A stretch of DNA of 64,000 bases from Clostridium sp. (lineage in GTDB: Bacteria; Bacillota; Clostridia; Lachnospirales; Lachnospiraceae), in contig JAMPFF010000004.1 in assembly GCA_023664605.1 (NCBI GenBank), positions 47,461 to 111,460 on the forward strand. The letters run 5' to 3'. Each line of letters opens with the position of its first letter. Position 1 is the first letter of the stretch. The position numbers and the translations under genes are program-made. This document shows, piece after piece, positions 34,231 to 44,721 of this stretch. The notes beneath the pieces were generated by a model. That model had not been told where the DNA came from, made no database searches, and saw nothing but the letters and a program-made list of their open reading frames with translations.

Positions 34231-37095
34231 TCATATCTCCTCGTCAAACCACTCCATAAATAACTCTTCTTCAATACGATTCGCCGGATGAAAAAGTTCG
34301 GACTCCACATAACGGCGGATACTTTCCCTAAGCTGTCTTGCCGCCAAATCCTCCGCCTTTAACTTTTGCATTTCTAAATCTTCCGTCTCTGACTTCTGCA
34401 TCTCTAAATCTTTTGCCTCTAAATCAAATCCACAGAATAAAATATCCGCGCGCCCCACTCTTGCTTCAAATAACGGGGAGGCGGGCGTATTGTCTACAAA
34501 ATTCGGCACAATTTCCACAATCGGCAGAAAGTCTTTTCCAAACGACGATATATCCATGTTAATAGAATTGTCCAATAAGCTTTTCCACTGATAATCCGGA
34601 TATTTTTCCGTCGGAAAATCCATAAATATCGGATGCGTCTCATCAATGATGGCTCCACACGGTTTTTGCGACGGGAAATGTACCGGCGACCAGAATACCG
34701 GAATAAAACTGCCCGCTATCGGGTTTTTCAGGCAGTCCGCCGTTATGATGGCTCTGCCGCCTGTGTGGATAATTTTTTGAATATCTTCTGCTCTGCTGAC
34801 AACCGGTACACTGCTGCCGATGTCTGCGCCAACGTTGCCGTTTCCGATTCTTGCACCGCCGTTGCCTCCAGCAGCGCACCCTCTTCCGGCATCTGCATCA
34901 CCACTATGTACTTTCGCAGGAAAGACATAAATATTCCAATGGTTTGCATAACTTTCCACTCTTACTTCTGCCAGAAGCCTTGACGGCTTATGAATACTAT
35001 GTAGTGGAACGCTTATGTTCCTGTCTGCGGTTTCGGTCTGATAAAAAACTTCTCCGTCTATTGAAATCTCCACTTTAAATACAGGCTGTTCTATCCTGAC
35101 CCGCCCGTAATCGTACAAATCAAGTTCCGCCTCCAATATTTCCGTATTCTGAAAGAGCCGTTTCGACTTCCATAACGGTACCACGTCGCCACAAAATTCC
35201 CGAAACTGTCCGCTCTCCACAATGCCTTTGCTGTCAAAAAATGCGTCGAGTATGCCGATGGTCGCCGTACTCTGCCCCGTATAGTCGCTGAGGGAAAGCA
35301 GTTCAAAGCCGCCGAAATCCTTTGTCCGAAGCGCCGTCTCAATATCCTCTTTATAGAGTTTGACCGCCAGATTGCCCGACGCTTTTATATAATCGTGCAG
35401 TCTGTGGTAGACGCCCTTTTTCATCATCTGCTTTTTTATCACATCAAAATTGACGGGAAGCATATTCCCCGTGTATTTTTCTATCACATTGACATCCGGA
35501 TAGACGCAGTACTGCCCCGTTTCAAAGGAAATCACAGGCACGGGAACATCCCTTACCGCCCCGCTGTAGGTATATGTCGTACCCTCTGCGATAATATCAT
35601 GGATATCCTGTATACGCACTTTATGCCCGCCCGCTTCAAAAGCGCACAAATAGTCCTCGCACGGCAAAACGGGATGGTCGAAATTCGTCGTCAGGGTGTA
35701 AAGACGGCGCGTATCACAGGCTTTCATCTGTATGATAATATCCTCTAACAATTCAAAATCGCCCATATTTTCATTGCCGTTTGAAAACATGATAAAAGAG
35801 GGATGATTGCCGTATGTTTTGGAAATCGTCATCGCCTCCTGCGTATAATAGGCGCGGTGCGCGCTATCCTCCCCGACCTCTAACGGGCATACGTCGCGGT
35901 TTAACCATAACGGCATCTCAACCGAAAGATACAGTCCCAGTTCGTCGGCGGCGCAAAACGCAGCCTCTGGCGGACACCACGCATGAAAACGCACATGGTT
36001 CAAGCCGTAGCTTTTTATCGTCTCAAAATTCTTCCGCCATGTGTTAATATCCGTCGGCGGATATCCCGTCAATGGGTAAATGGCGCAGTCAATCGTTCCC
36101 CGAAGCGATATCGGCTTTTGATTCAAAAAAATCTGTTTACCATGCGTTTCGATGGTACGCATACCAAAACTGACACTTTTGTCATCAATCGTATCCCCGC
36201 ACACATACTTTATATGCAGCGTATACAGATTGGGCGTAAATTCATCCCAATATTGTATGCCGCCTTGTCTGTCCTCTTCGCCTGCTTCTTTCACTTCAGA
36301 TATGAAGTTTTCATGTGTGAAATTTTCATATGTGAAATATTCCACCTGCCTGGAAGTAAAAAGCTTACGCGAGAAATGTTTCTCCGGCAGCCGCTTTCCA
36401 TCCGGTGTACTCACGGACAGCGTTATTTGCGCATCCCGTCTCTGCGTCGGATTATATACGTCGCTTATTGCCACAAGGCGCACGTCTATCCCGTTTTCTT
36501 TCGGATATACCTGAATATTTCCCAGACGGAACATCTCCTCGCACTGTATTTCCATCCTGCCGATAATGCCGTTCCAGTACCCCTGCGTATCAATGCTGTA
36601 GCCGCTTGCCATCGTGCCGATATTTAACAGGTTTCTATTATCAATGCGAAGCGTTAAGGTATGCTCTCCCGCCGTCAGCTTATCCGTTACGTCATAGATA
36701 TGGGGCGCGGAAAGTTCGATAATCTGTCTGCCTGCTTTTTCCCCGTCAATCCAAAGTTCGGAAGCGATATTGACCCGTTCCAGAAAAAGCCGGATATGTT
36801 TCCCCGTAAACTCCTGCGGGATATCCACCCTACGCTGCAGCCACAGCGGCGCAATGTATTCAAACCGCTCCCTTGGCGCACGGACGGCTTCTTTTGTCAT
36901 CTCCTCATAATACTGTTGTTTTTTGCCGACGCCGTTTTCACACGCCGAACCCGGCAGCATAAAGCCGCCTGATGCAAACTCTTCTTTATAATACTGTCCG
37001 GCGCATCCGGCGTCGTCGTAGTCGGTCTGATAACGCCAGCTGCCGCTTATGTCCAAAATCTTCACTTTTACAACCATGTTCCTTTCTACTACCAT
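34231..37095 (-). CDS. Glycoside hydrolase family 2 enzyme
   Basis: 954 residues, no signal peptide, so cytoplasmic. GH2 order: sugar-binding jelly-roll (about 10-200; APLWLQRRVDIP, LFLERVNIASELWIDG), immunoglobulin-like domain, then the TIM barrel (about 310-640) with acid/base Glu in FSNGNENMG and nucleophile Glu in ISFETGQYC. The C-terminal region (about 700-954) contains a Gly/Ala-rich low-complexity stretch (GGNGGARIGNGNVGADIG) and a short tandem repeat around DLEMQK. Substrate is uncertain; proximity to a pectinesterase suggests a beta-linked uronide or galactoside from pectin. The promoter region holds structured element copy B. Confidence 0.9.
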   Translation of the reverse strand: MVVERNMVVKVKILDISGSWRYQTDYDDAGCAGQYYKEEFASGGFMLPGSACENGVGKKQQYYEEMTKEAVRAPRERFEYIAPLWLQRRVDIPQEFTGKHIRLFLERVNIASELWIDGEKAGRQIIELSAPHIYDVTDKLTAGEHTLTLRIDNRNLLNIGTMASGYSIDTQGYWNGIIGRMEIQCEEMFRLGNIQVYPKENGIDVRLVAISDVYNPTQRRDAQITLSVSTPDGKRLPEKHFSRKLFTSRQVEYFTYENFTHENFISEVKEAGEEDRQGGIQYWDEFTPNLYTLHIKYVCGDTIDDKSVSFGMRTIETHGKQIFLNQKPISLRGTIDCAIYPLTGYPPTDINTWRKNFETIKSYGLNHVRFHAWCPPEAAFCAADELGLYLSVEMPLWLNRDVCPLEVGEDSAHRAYYTQEAMTISKTYGNHPSFIMFSNGNENMGDFELLEDIIIQMKACDTRRLYTLTTNFDHPVLPCEDYLCAFEAGGHKVRIQDIHDIIAEGTTYTYSGAVRDVPVPVISFETGQYCVYPDVNVIEKYTGNMLPVNFDVIKKQMMKKGVYHRLHDYIKASGNLAVKLYKEDIETALRTKDFGGFELLSLSDYTGQSTATIGILDAFFDSKGIVESGQFREFCGDVVPLWKSKRLFQNTEILEAELDLYDYGRVRIEQPVFKVEISIDGEVFYQTETADRNISVPLHSIHKPSRLLAEVRVESYANHWNIYVFPAKVHSGDADAGRGCAAGGNGGARIGNGNVGADIGSSVPVVSRAEDIQKIIHTGGRAIITADCLKNPIAGSFIPVFWSPVHFPSQKPCGAIIDETHPIFMDFPTEKYPDYQWKSLLDNSINMDISSFGKDFLPIVEIVPNFVDNTPASPLFEARVGRADILFCGFDLEAKDLEMQKSETEDLEMQKLKAEDLAARQLRESIRRYVESELFHPANRIEEELFMEWFDEEI

Positions 37096-37164
37096 ATTTC
37101 AGGTAATTGCGAAACTAAGATTTTAATAACCATTCTTATACAATAAAGTTTCGCATTTATTGAC

Positions 37165-37360
37165 GATTGTGAATCATTTCCAATAACGTCCGGTATAGGG
37201 TAACATATACAATCCATAAGCGGGTACTGTGAGACCGTCGGCGTTTAGACGCTGTCCTTTAGCGTCTTACGCGCCGCTACGGTTGAACTGTAGCGAAAGC
37301 GGACCCGTGTTGGACTGTATATGTTAGCCATACACAGTGTTTTGGAAACTTCACAATCAC
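37165..37360. repeat. Structured intergenic element, copy B
   Basis: A 196-bp element matching copy A (32677-32870): core 37201-37326, same length (126 bp) and seven differences. Two pairs of differences are compensatory: GGCGCT/AGCGCC became GACGCT/AGCGTC, and the pair closing the GAAA loop changed from A-T to G-C. The terminal inverted repeats are less perfect here (GATTGTGAA on the left, TTCACAATC on the right). The element fills most of the 296-bp gap between the DUF5107 gene and the GH2 gene. Confidence 0.85.
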
Positions 37361-37391
37361 TAGTCTGCAATATTGTCCAGCATTGCGAACG

Positions 37392-40300
37392 TCAGCGCAA
37401 ACCGCTTTCTTTCACTATCTCTAACAGCCCCATATGGCATTTATCCAGTGCAAGTCCTTTTCCGGCATATTCTTTTGCTTTTTTGCTATCGCCTTTTCCA
37501 AGATAACCTAACGCCGCCATATAATAGCAATGTACTTTATTCTTTTTATTCAAATCCGCCTCGAAAATCAAAAAGTCGGGAAGCGATACCGCAAAATAAT
37601 CTATCTTTATATTATCATTCAGGTGCGCATCCGCATAAGCAATAAAAGCGTCAAAACGCGCCTCCGCCTCTTGTTTTCTGCCAAGCGCCCGTAAGGCAAG
37701 CGCCGCATAGTACATCATTTCGGGCGGCTGGTCGTTATAATACATGGCGGACGATAGCGCAAAGTCCCCTCTTGCCGCCAGCCAGTACGCATTTTCCGAT
37801 TTTTCCTTATCCTCATACAGCGTGCCGAGCAGATAATAAATATCATTATCCAGATTGCCAATCAGCTTGCCCTCACCGAGGTTATACGGATAGACCAGCG
37901 CGCTCTCCAAAAGCGTAACCGCTTTTTTTCTGCCGTCTGTTTCAGCGTCCGGCTCTGCTATAGCGGCTTTCGCCATATTGATTAAAGCAGTTCGATACTG
38001 CGCCGGAATCTTTCCTTCGCCGCCCTCCCACGGATGGAAATTGTGGTTCATAATGCGGCGGTATGCGTTTTCATATTCGCCGTTTTCGTTAAGGAGCGTT
38101 ATATATTCCGTATACAAATCGTCGCGCTTCTCTAAAAGCTGCGGGTATTTGTTCATATTATCAAGACGCTCCTGCAAAGAATAGTTCAAAGTTTTATAAA
38201 GCGAATCGAGTTCAAAAAAGACACGCGCGTCATTTTCATCCATGGCAAACGCTTTCTCCATTGCCGCTTTCGCCCTGTCCGCATCTTTTCTTTTATTATA
38301 ATAGGCAAGCGAAAGATTCCTGTATACCGTCGCCAGATTGATTTTTCCCGCGCAGTTTTCCCATAGAGCGATGCTTTCCTCATACCGCCCCTTATCATAA
38401 AACAGGCAGCCGAGATAATATGCCGCATAATGCCCGCCGTTTTCTACGGCTTTTTGCAAGACGGCGATATCCTCTATGCGGTTCGGGAAACAGTAAAGCG
38501 GACTGCCGCTTTCGGCTTTCGCCAACTGCGCCGCGTCGCCCGTACACGCGTAACGGTAATAATGCGCCATCGGCTCGTCGTCATGGGGCGCAAGGGAAAG
38601 AATCTCATCCGCTTCACGATAAAGCCCCGCCGCGAAATAGGAAAGCGCAAGCTCCACATAATTATGGTTGTCTCCCCGCATCAGCGTCCGCAGTTCGTCC
38701 AGACCGCTTCCATTTAATTTATATAATTCATAACGCCAGCCGTAATCCAGCGCATCAATCTTCTTCGTTTCCTCCGCAAAAGCCGCCGCTTCTTTGGTTC
38801 TGCCCATAATACGGAGGAGTGCGGTTTTGAGTGTCCGCGCTTTTAAGTTATGTAAACCTTTTGTAAGCGACTTTTCCACAAAAGCAAGCGCATTTTCATA
38901 CTCACCTTTTCCCGCCGCGATACAAGCAAGCTGATAAAACGCCTTATCCTGCATACTGCCATCCCATGCCGCCTTATAAAACGCGTCGTATGCCTTGTCC
39001 GTATCGCCCGCCGCTTTCAGGGCAAGACCGAGATTATAATACGGCTCGCAGTCATACGGATTGGGATTTTTCCAAGTAGAAGAGTTGACCGCCGCCTGAA
39101 AATAGGGAATGCTTTCTGCAAAAAGCCCTTTCCCGTATAAATATTTTCCGTAGCCGTTATTCAAACGGATATCCGATGCATCCCGTTTTAATCCCTCCAA
39201 ATAATACGGTTCCGGCGAATAAGTCGCGTGACGGTACTGCTCCAAATGCTGCGCCGCCAGAAAAAGTTTTTCGTTCGTTTCTAGCATTTCGGGTTCCGGT
39301 ATCGCTTCGGCAGGCGACGGAACCGGTTCGCTTATTTTCACAGGCGCGCAGGAAAGAATTTCTTTCCCCTCTTTTTTGATTGTACAGACGATTGTTTTAT
39401 CCGCCGCAGTAAAAGGCACGCTTCTTTTCCAGACCTGCGCCGTTGACAGATGTATGCTGTCCGTATAAATTTCCTCTCCGTCTGCGGTAAGCGTAATCTC
39501 CCCCTCTATGCCTGTCGGCGTATACAGGATAAATTCCACTTCCGCCGCTTTTACCGCCATATGGACGACGATATCCGTAGAAGCGTTGCTGAGTTCCCCT
39601 GCCGCTTTGTAAGGCATAAAATATTGCGTAAATGTTTTTTCCTCATATGGTTTTAAGAATGTAAAATCAGGCTGGTTATCGGTAAACATACCCGTCATCA
39701 GTTCTATATACGGTCCGTTTTCATCCGTCAAATTCCTGTCCCATGCCCTGCCAAAATCGCCGTTTCCCCATGTCCACTGTTTTTTGCCCGGCGATACATG
39801 ATGGTCCGCGATATGTAAAAGCCCCGCTTCCCTACGATAATCATAATTACCGATAAAATCAAAATCGGAATGATACGCCATATAGGAAGTCGGCACGGGG
39901 ATATTTTTATAGCGCGAAATATCCGTTCCCGGCGCATAATTGACTTTGTAATATTCTCCGTCCGCAATCGGGAATTTGGACACGGCGCGTTTGCCATGGT
40001 CCATGACTGCATGGACGTCCGGCGGAAAGATGGACTGCGTATCGTCGTTGACCGCGACGGCGGGATTTGCCCACCAAAGGAAAGTCTGCGGCCTGTCCGT
40101 CGGATTATACAGCTGTCCCTTAATTTCCAGATATGCTTTGTCGGGATAAATGGTAAAGCCCGCCATCCCTTTTGTATGGAACATCTTTTCTATCTCGCCT
40201 ACCCACACCGTAGCGGAGCCGTCGGCGTTTTCTTCTATGCTGTAATCGACGGCATCAAACGTGGACGGTCTGTGGTGCTGCGGCCAGTTAAACTCGATGC

Positions 40301-40640
40301 CTCCGGATATCCATGGTCCCGCCAGTCCTACGAGCGCGGGTTTTATTACCTCATTATAATAGACGGCGTCATAGCCGTTTGTTTTATCATAAAGACGTTG
40401 GATTTTCCCGCCGATTTCAGGCAGAATCATTACGAGGATATAATCGTTTTCCAGAAAAACAGCGTTATACTCCTTATCTTTTTTTACATCTAAAACGCCC
40501 TCGCAGACCGGATGCGGATACACGCGCCCCGAAGAACCCTGATAGACCCTCTTTTCCAAAAACATCGGGTTTTTGTCATACTCCGCAATTTCATAGGTGG
40601 GGATTGTCACTTTTTCCTGTCTGATTATCACTTTTTTCAT
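37392..40640 (-). CDS. DUF5107 and tetratricopeptide-repeat protein
   Basis: 1082 residues, cytoplasmic. The N-terminal half (about 1-330) is a DUF5107 domain, a beta-rich fold like sugar-mutarotase or glycosidase supersandwiches (ILPEIGGKIQRLYDK, WISGGIEFNWPQHHRP). The C-terminal half (about 440-1080) is an array of TPR helices (YYNLGLALKAAGDTDKAYDAF). Genes of this kind usually sit with glycosidases, and this one lies upstream of the GH2 gene on the same strand. It is presumed to process or bind oligosaccharides; the reaction is not established. SD GGAGG. Confidence 0.85.
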   Translation of the reverse strand: MKKVIIRQEKVTIPTYEIAEYDKNPMFLEKRVYQGSSGRVYPHPVCEGVLDVKKDKEYNAVFLENDYILVMILPEIGGKIQRLYDKTNGYDAVYYNEVIKPALVGLAGPWISGGIEFNWPQHHRPSTFDAVDYSIEENADGSATVWVGEIEKMFHTKGMAGFTIYPDKAYLEIKGQLYNPTDRPQTFLWWANPAVAVNDDTQSIFPPDVHAVMDHGKRAVSKFPIADGEYYKVNYAPGTDISRYKNIPVPTSYMAYHSDFDFIGNYDYRREAGLLHIADHHVSPGKKQWTWGNGDFGRAWDRNLTDENGPYIELMTGMFTDNQPDFTFLKPYEEKTFTQYFMPYKAAGELSNASTDIVVHMAVKAAEVEFILYTPTGIEGEITLTADGEEIYTDSIHLSTAQVWKRSVPFTAADKTIVCTIKKEGKEILSCAPVKISEPVPSPAEAIPEPEMLETNEKLFLAAQHLEQYRHATYSPEPYYLEGLKRDASDIRLNNGYGKYLYGKGLFAESIPYFQAAVNSSTWKNPNPYDCEPYYNLGLALKAAGDTDKAYDAFYKAAWDGSMQDKAFYQLACIAAGKGEYENALAFVEKSLTKGLHNLKARTLKTALLRIMGRTKEAAAFAEETKKIDALDYGWRYELYKLNGSGLDELRTLMRGDNHNYVELALSYFAAGLYREADEILSLAPHDDEPMAHYYRYACTGDAAQLAKAESGSPLYCFPNRIEDIAVLQKAVENGGHYAAYYLGCLFYDKGRYEESIALWENCAGKINLATVYRNLSLAYYNKRKDADRAKAAMEKAFAMDENDARVFFELDSLYKTLNYSLQERLDNMNKYPQLLEKRDDLYTEYITLLNENGEYENAYRRIMNHNFHPWEGGEGKIPAQYRTALINMAKAAIAEPDAETDGRKKAVTLLESALVYPYNLGEGKLIGNLDNDIYYLLGTLYEDKEKSENAYWLAARGDFALSSAMYYNDQPPEMMYYAALALRALGRKQEAEARFDAFIAYADAHLNDNIKIDYFAVSLPDFLIFEADLNKKNKVHCYYMAALGYLGKGDSKKAKEYAGKGLALDKCHMGLLEIVKESGLR

Positions 40641-40830
40641 ATCCGGTTTCCTCCGCGGGCGGATTTATGATTTAATAGTAGTATCCGCTTTTCATTTTTG
40701 CCTGTATCTCTACTATGGCACACCTAAAAGCCAACTGCAAGAAAAAATACAATAAAAAGTGAAACCAGTTAAGGATTATTTCATAATTTCCGCTCTATGA
40801 TAAAGTCACAACAACGAAAGGAGCAGAAAG

Positions 40831-43179
40831 ATGTATTTACGGATTTTAAAAAAAGACTTAAAGCGCAAAAAGACGATGAACGCCATCATGCTGATTTTTA
40901 TTATTCTGGCGGCTATGTTTATCGCAAGCAGCGCCAACAACTTGATTACGGTCACAACCGCGCTGGATAACTATTTCGCCATGGCGGACGTTCCCGATTA
41001 CTGGTTCATGACGCCTTACGCAGAAGAACGCGGACGCTTTATCGAGTTTGCCGACACAAACAGCTATCGGATAAAAACGGCGGAGTTTATCCGGATTGAC
41101 CCCGTCTGCGCCACGATAGACGGGGAAGCGTTCGATTACAGCAACTCCATCTTTTTATCGACTGCCGCCAATGCAAAAGTTTTCGATGAATACGGCGAGG
41201 TAATCACCCATGTAAACGACGGAGAAATTTATATCAACAGCGATATTTTTAATTCCACGGAAAACAATTTTTACAACGGCTGTAAAATTAAAATCGATAC
41301 CGGATATGTGCAAAAAGAATTTACTTTAAAAGGGTATGACAAGGACGCCCTTTTTGGCTCAAGTGTAATTGACCTGACGCGTTTTCTTATCAGTGAAAAC
41401 GATTACCTTTTATTTGATACGCCGGATAAGACCGCCTTTTTCTCCCTTATGGCATATACGGAAGATGAAAATTTTATGGACAAATTCAATGACTTAGATT
41501 TAAAAACTTCGACGAATATTAATCGTTCGGGCGTCAAAATGATGTATGTTATGGATACGCTGATTGCCGCAGTCGTCCTTGTCGTAAGCATCTGCCTGAT
41601 TTTGATTTCCATGGTGATTCTGCGCTTTACCATCAATTTCACGATGAATGAGGAATTTCGGGAAATAGGCGTTATGAAAGCCATCGGCATTGCCAACGGC
41701 AAAATACGCGCCCTCTATCTCATTAAATATCTGGCAATTTCCATCATTGGCGCATCCGTTGGTCTTGCGTTCAGCTTTCCGTTCGGACGCCTTTTGCTGG
41801 AAAGCGTGTCAAGAAATATTATTATTACAGGCGGAAATAACTTTTACTATAATATTATCTTCGCTATCGTAGCGGCAGGTATTGTTGTTCTGTTCTCCTA
41901 TCTCTGCACCGGTAAAGTCAAAAAATTCTCCCCGATTGACGCTATCCGAAACGGGGAGACAGGCGAGCGGTATACGAAAAAGAGTTTTATCCGTTTAAGC
42001 GGCTCTTTCTTTCCGCCCGTGCCTTTTATGGCTCTAAACGATATTTTAAGCGGCGTCAAAAAATACCTTTCGATGATTTTGATTTTTACGCTGGGGCTGC
42101 TGCTTATTATTATCCCTGTCAACACGATAAGCACGCTGCAATCCGACTCTTTAATCAGCTTATTTAATATGGCGGACTGCGACCTTTTTATTACGCAGGA
42201 ACTCCTGCTTTCTTCTAACGGGCACAACAAGGAAACGGCAGAGGAAAAACTAAGTGAAGTGCGCCAAATACTGCATGAGAATCATATCGAAGCGGATGTT
42301 TTTCAGGAAGTTATGTTCCGCTTCACAACTTCCCATAATGGCAAAAAATGCTCTTCCGTTGCTTTTCAGGGCATCGGCGGCGTTATGACAACGCAGTATT
42401 CCTATCTGGAGGGCACGCCTCCGCAAAATTCCGGCGAGATTGCCCTCAGCCATATCGTCGCGGATAACATTGAGGCGGATATCGGCGATACGGTCGAAGT
42501 CAATATAGGCGACGAATCAAGGAGTTATATCGTGACCGCCATCTATCAGTCAATGAATAACCTTGGCGAGGGCATACGCTTCTATCAGGGAGAAGAACTG
42601 GATTACGATTTTGCCGCCGGAAGCTTTGGCGTCCAGATTTTATATCATGACAATCCTGATAAGGAAACAAAGGCGGCGCGCAAAGAACTGTTACAAAAAG
42701 CGTATCCCGATAACAACGTCAATACGCCGGGCGAATATGTCAGTTATATGACCGGAGACATCGCGGGTCAGCTTGAGGACGTCAAAACCCTGATTCTTGC
42801 TATCGTTATCTGTATCAATGTTTTAGTGGCATTATTGATGGTGAAAAGTTTTATTACCAAAGAAAAAGGGGAAATCGCCATACTAAAGGCTGTCGGCTTT
42901 CAAAATGTTTCGCTTATTGCATGGCAGTCCATGCGTATCGGCATCGTGCTTTTGATTGCCATTCTTATCAGCACGATTGTCTCGGCGCCGCTTTCCAAGC
43001 TGATAATTGAGCCGATTTTTAAGATGATAGGAGCCTACAGCATCACCTTTGAGGTGATTCCTTTAGAGGTCTATGTCATCTATCCACTTGCCGTCCTTGC
43101 GGCTACGGTGCTGGCGGCGGTTATCGGGGCATTGCAGCTTAGGAAAATTTCTGCGGCGGAGACGGGGAATATAGAGTGA
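40831..43179 (+). CDS. FtsX-type ABC transporter permease
   Basis: 782 residues with two FtsX modules. One membrane span (about 12-34) is followed by an extracytoplasmic region to about 235 and three spans; a second set of spans around 400-430, another extracytoplasmic region (about 440-645) and three final spans complete it. FREIGVMKAIGIANGKIRALY and EIAILKAVGF are typical coupling-helix segments. It forms a four-gene unit with an ATPase, response regulator and kinase, the layout of antimicrobial-peptide resistance or lipoprotein-export exporters. SD AAAGGAG. Confidence 0.9.
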   Translation: MYLRILKKDLKRKKTMNAIMLIFIILAAMFIASSANNLITVTTALDNYFAMADVPDYWFMTPYAEERGRFIEFADTNSYRIKTAEFIRIDPVCATIDGEAFDYSNSIFLSTAANAKVFDEYGEVITHVNDGEIYINSDIFNSTENNFYNGCKIKIDTGYVQKEFTLKGYDKDALFGSSVIDLTRFLISENDYLLFDTPDKTAFFSLMAYTEDENFMDKFNDLDLKTSTNINRSGVKMMYVMDTLIAAVVLVVSICLILISMVILRFTINFTMNEEFREIGVMKAIGIANGKIRALYLIKYLAISIIGASVGLAFSFPFGRLLLESVSRNIIITGGNNFYYNIIFAIVAAGIVVLFSYLCTGKVKKFSPIDAIRNGETGERYTKKSFIRLSGSFFPPVPFMALNDILSGVKKYLSMILIFTLGLLLIIIPVNTISTLQSDSLISLFNMADCDLFITQELLLSSNGHNKETAEEKLSEVRQILHENHIEADVFQEVMFRFTTSHNGKKCSSVAFQGIGGVMTTQYSYLEGTPPQNSGEIALSHIVADNIEADIGDTVEVNIGDESRSYIVTAIYQSMNNLGEGIRFYQGEELDYDFAAGSFGVQILYHDNPDKETKAARKELLQKAYPDNNVNTPGEYVSYMTGDIAGQLEDVKTLILAIVICINVLVALLMVKSFITKEKGEIAILKAVGFQNVSLIAWQSMRIGIVLLIAILISTIVSAPLSKLIIEPIFKMIGAYSITFEVIPLEVYVIYPLAVLAATVLAAVIGALQLRKISAAETGNIE

Positions 43180-43236
43180 AATAGTTGACAGCTAAACGCC
43201 ACTAAAATGAATAAAAAGAAGAAAGGAAAGTATCAC

Positions 43237-44004
43237 ATGGAAAACATATTAGAAGTAATAAATCTTTGTAAAACATATATCACAAACAAACGGCAGAACA
43301 ATGTATTGAAAAATGTAAATTTTACGGTTTCCGAGGGGGAGATGGTCGCGGTGATGGGTCCGTCCGGTTCGGGAAAGTCCACGCTTTTATATGCGGTGTC
43401 CGGCATGGACGACATTACCGCGGGAGAAGTGGATTTTGACGGCAGGGATATTGCGCAGTTAAGTCAGAAAGAGCTTGCCTCCCTCAGACTGGATGAGATG
43501 GGTTTCATTTTCCAGCAGATGTATATGTTAAAAAATTTAACGATATTGGATAATATCATCCTGCCCGCCTGCCAGTCGAAAAAGATTCCCGAAAGCCGCC
43601 GCGACACGGTAAAGCAGGGTGAAAATTTAATGCGCAAACTTGGCATTATTGAGATTGCGGACAACGACATCAACGAAGTTTCCGGCGGACAGCTGCAAAG
43701 AGCCTGTATATGCAGAAGCATGATAAACAAGCCGAAAATGATTTTTGCAGACGAACCCACGGGCGCGCTGAATCGCACTTCCTCCGAAGAAGTAATGGAA
43801 GAACTGGCAAAAATAAACGGCGAGGGAACAACGGTTATGCTTGTTACGCATGATGTAAAAGTCGCGGCAAAATGCACAAGAGTGTTATATATTGTTGACG
43901 GCAGCATAAAAGGGGAGCATCATTTAGATAAGTACGTTTCTTCCTCCACGCTGCGGGAAAGAGAACGCTCCTTAAATAACTGGCTGATGGAACTGGGATG
44001 GTAA
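43237..44004 (+). CDS. ABC transporter ATP-binding protein (MacB/LolD type)
   Basis: About 255 residues; ATG 43237 follows AGAAAGGAAAG. Walker A is GPSGSGKSTLL, Q-loop FQQMYMLKNL, signature SGGQLQRACI, Walker B KMIFADEPTGAL and H-loop VTHD. It powers the permease encoded 57 bp upstream. MacB/LolD-type ATPases drive mechanotransmission rather than ordinary transmembrane transport. The C-terminal 25 residues are a basic/acidic extension beyond the usual end. Confidence 0.94.
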   Translation: MENILEVINLCKTYITNKRQNNVLKNVNFTVSEGEMVAVMGPSGSGKSTLLYAVSGMDDITAGEVDFDGRDIAQLSQKELASLRLDEMGFIFQQMYMLKNLTILDNIILPACQSKKIPESRRDTVKQGENLMRKLGIIEIADNDINEVSGGQLQRACICRSMINKPKMIFADEPTGALNRTSSEEVMEELAKINGEGTTVMLVTHDVKVAAKCTRVLYIVDGSIKGEHHLDKYVSSSTLRERERSLNNWLMELGW

Positions 44005-44058
44005 AATGCGCCAAATTCAATGTCTGCGCTCTGTGTTTTAAGTAAGAAAGGATTCTTT

Positions 44059-44721
44059 ATGATTGATATTTTAATTGTGGAAGATAATAAGGAACTTGCC
44101 AACCTTTTGTGTGATTTTCTCCGTGCGGAGAATTACACAGTAAGTATCGCCGAAACAGGGGAAAAAGCGCTTGCGCTGTATGAAAAATACGGAGCAAAGC
44201 TTATCGTCTTGGATATCATGCTGCCCGGCATGGATGGTTTTGCCGTATGCAAAAAAATCCGTAACACAGACGACGCTCCGATACTGATTGTCAGCGCCAG
44301 AACCGCTAAAGACGATAAGCTTAACGGATTATTAGCCGGTGCGGACGATTATATCGAAAAGCCATATGACATCGATATCATGCTTGCGAAAATAAACGGC
44401 ATTTTCAAACGCCGATATTCTCTCGATGAACTTATTTGTGAAAATATCCGCATCAACCGGATAACGCGCACCGTATATAAAAATGACACAAGTGTCGAAA
44501 TGACGGCAAAAGAATTTGACCTGCTTTTACTGCTTGCCGAAAACAAAGGAAAGGCACTCTCTAAAGAATATCTTTTCAACACTATCTGGGGGAGCGACAG
44601 CTTTTCCGAACCGCAGACGTTGACCGTGCATATTAAGCGGCTGCGGGAAAAAATTGAGGATGACCCGAAAAATCCGCAGAAAATTCTGACGGTATGGGGT
44701 GTGGGGTATCAATATCAATGA
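44059..44721 (+). CDS. OmpR-family response regulator of the ABC exporter
   Basis: About 220 residues; ATG 44059 chosen after AGAAAGGA. Receiver with VEDNKEL, IVLDIMLPGMDG, IVSARTAKDDK and IEKPYD; winged-helix output with LTVHIKRLREKI. It overlaps the kinase start (ATGA). By genomic position it controls the exporter genes upstream of it. Confidence 0.94.
   Translation: MIDILIVEDNKELANLLCDFLRAENYTVSIAETGEKALALYEKYGAKLIVLDIMLPGMDGFAVCKKIRNTDDAPILIVSARTAKDDKLNGLLAGADDYIEKPYDIDIMLAKINGIFKRRYSLDELICENIRINRITRTVYKNDTSVEMTAKEFDLLLLLAENKGKALSKEYLFNTIWGSDSFSEPQTLTVHIKRLREKIEDDPKNPQKILTVWGVGYQYQ

Noticed and set aside
35983-36627. A 214-codon open frame on the plus strand
   Set aside because: It is fully antisense to the well-supported GH2 gene and looks like a shadow frame.
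39870-40493. A 207-codon open frame on the plus strand
   Set aside because: Antisense to the DUF5107 domain coding region, with no SD and no family motif.
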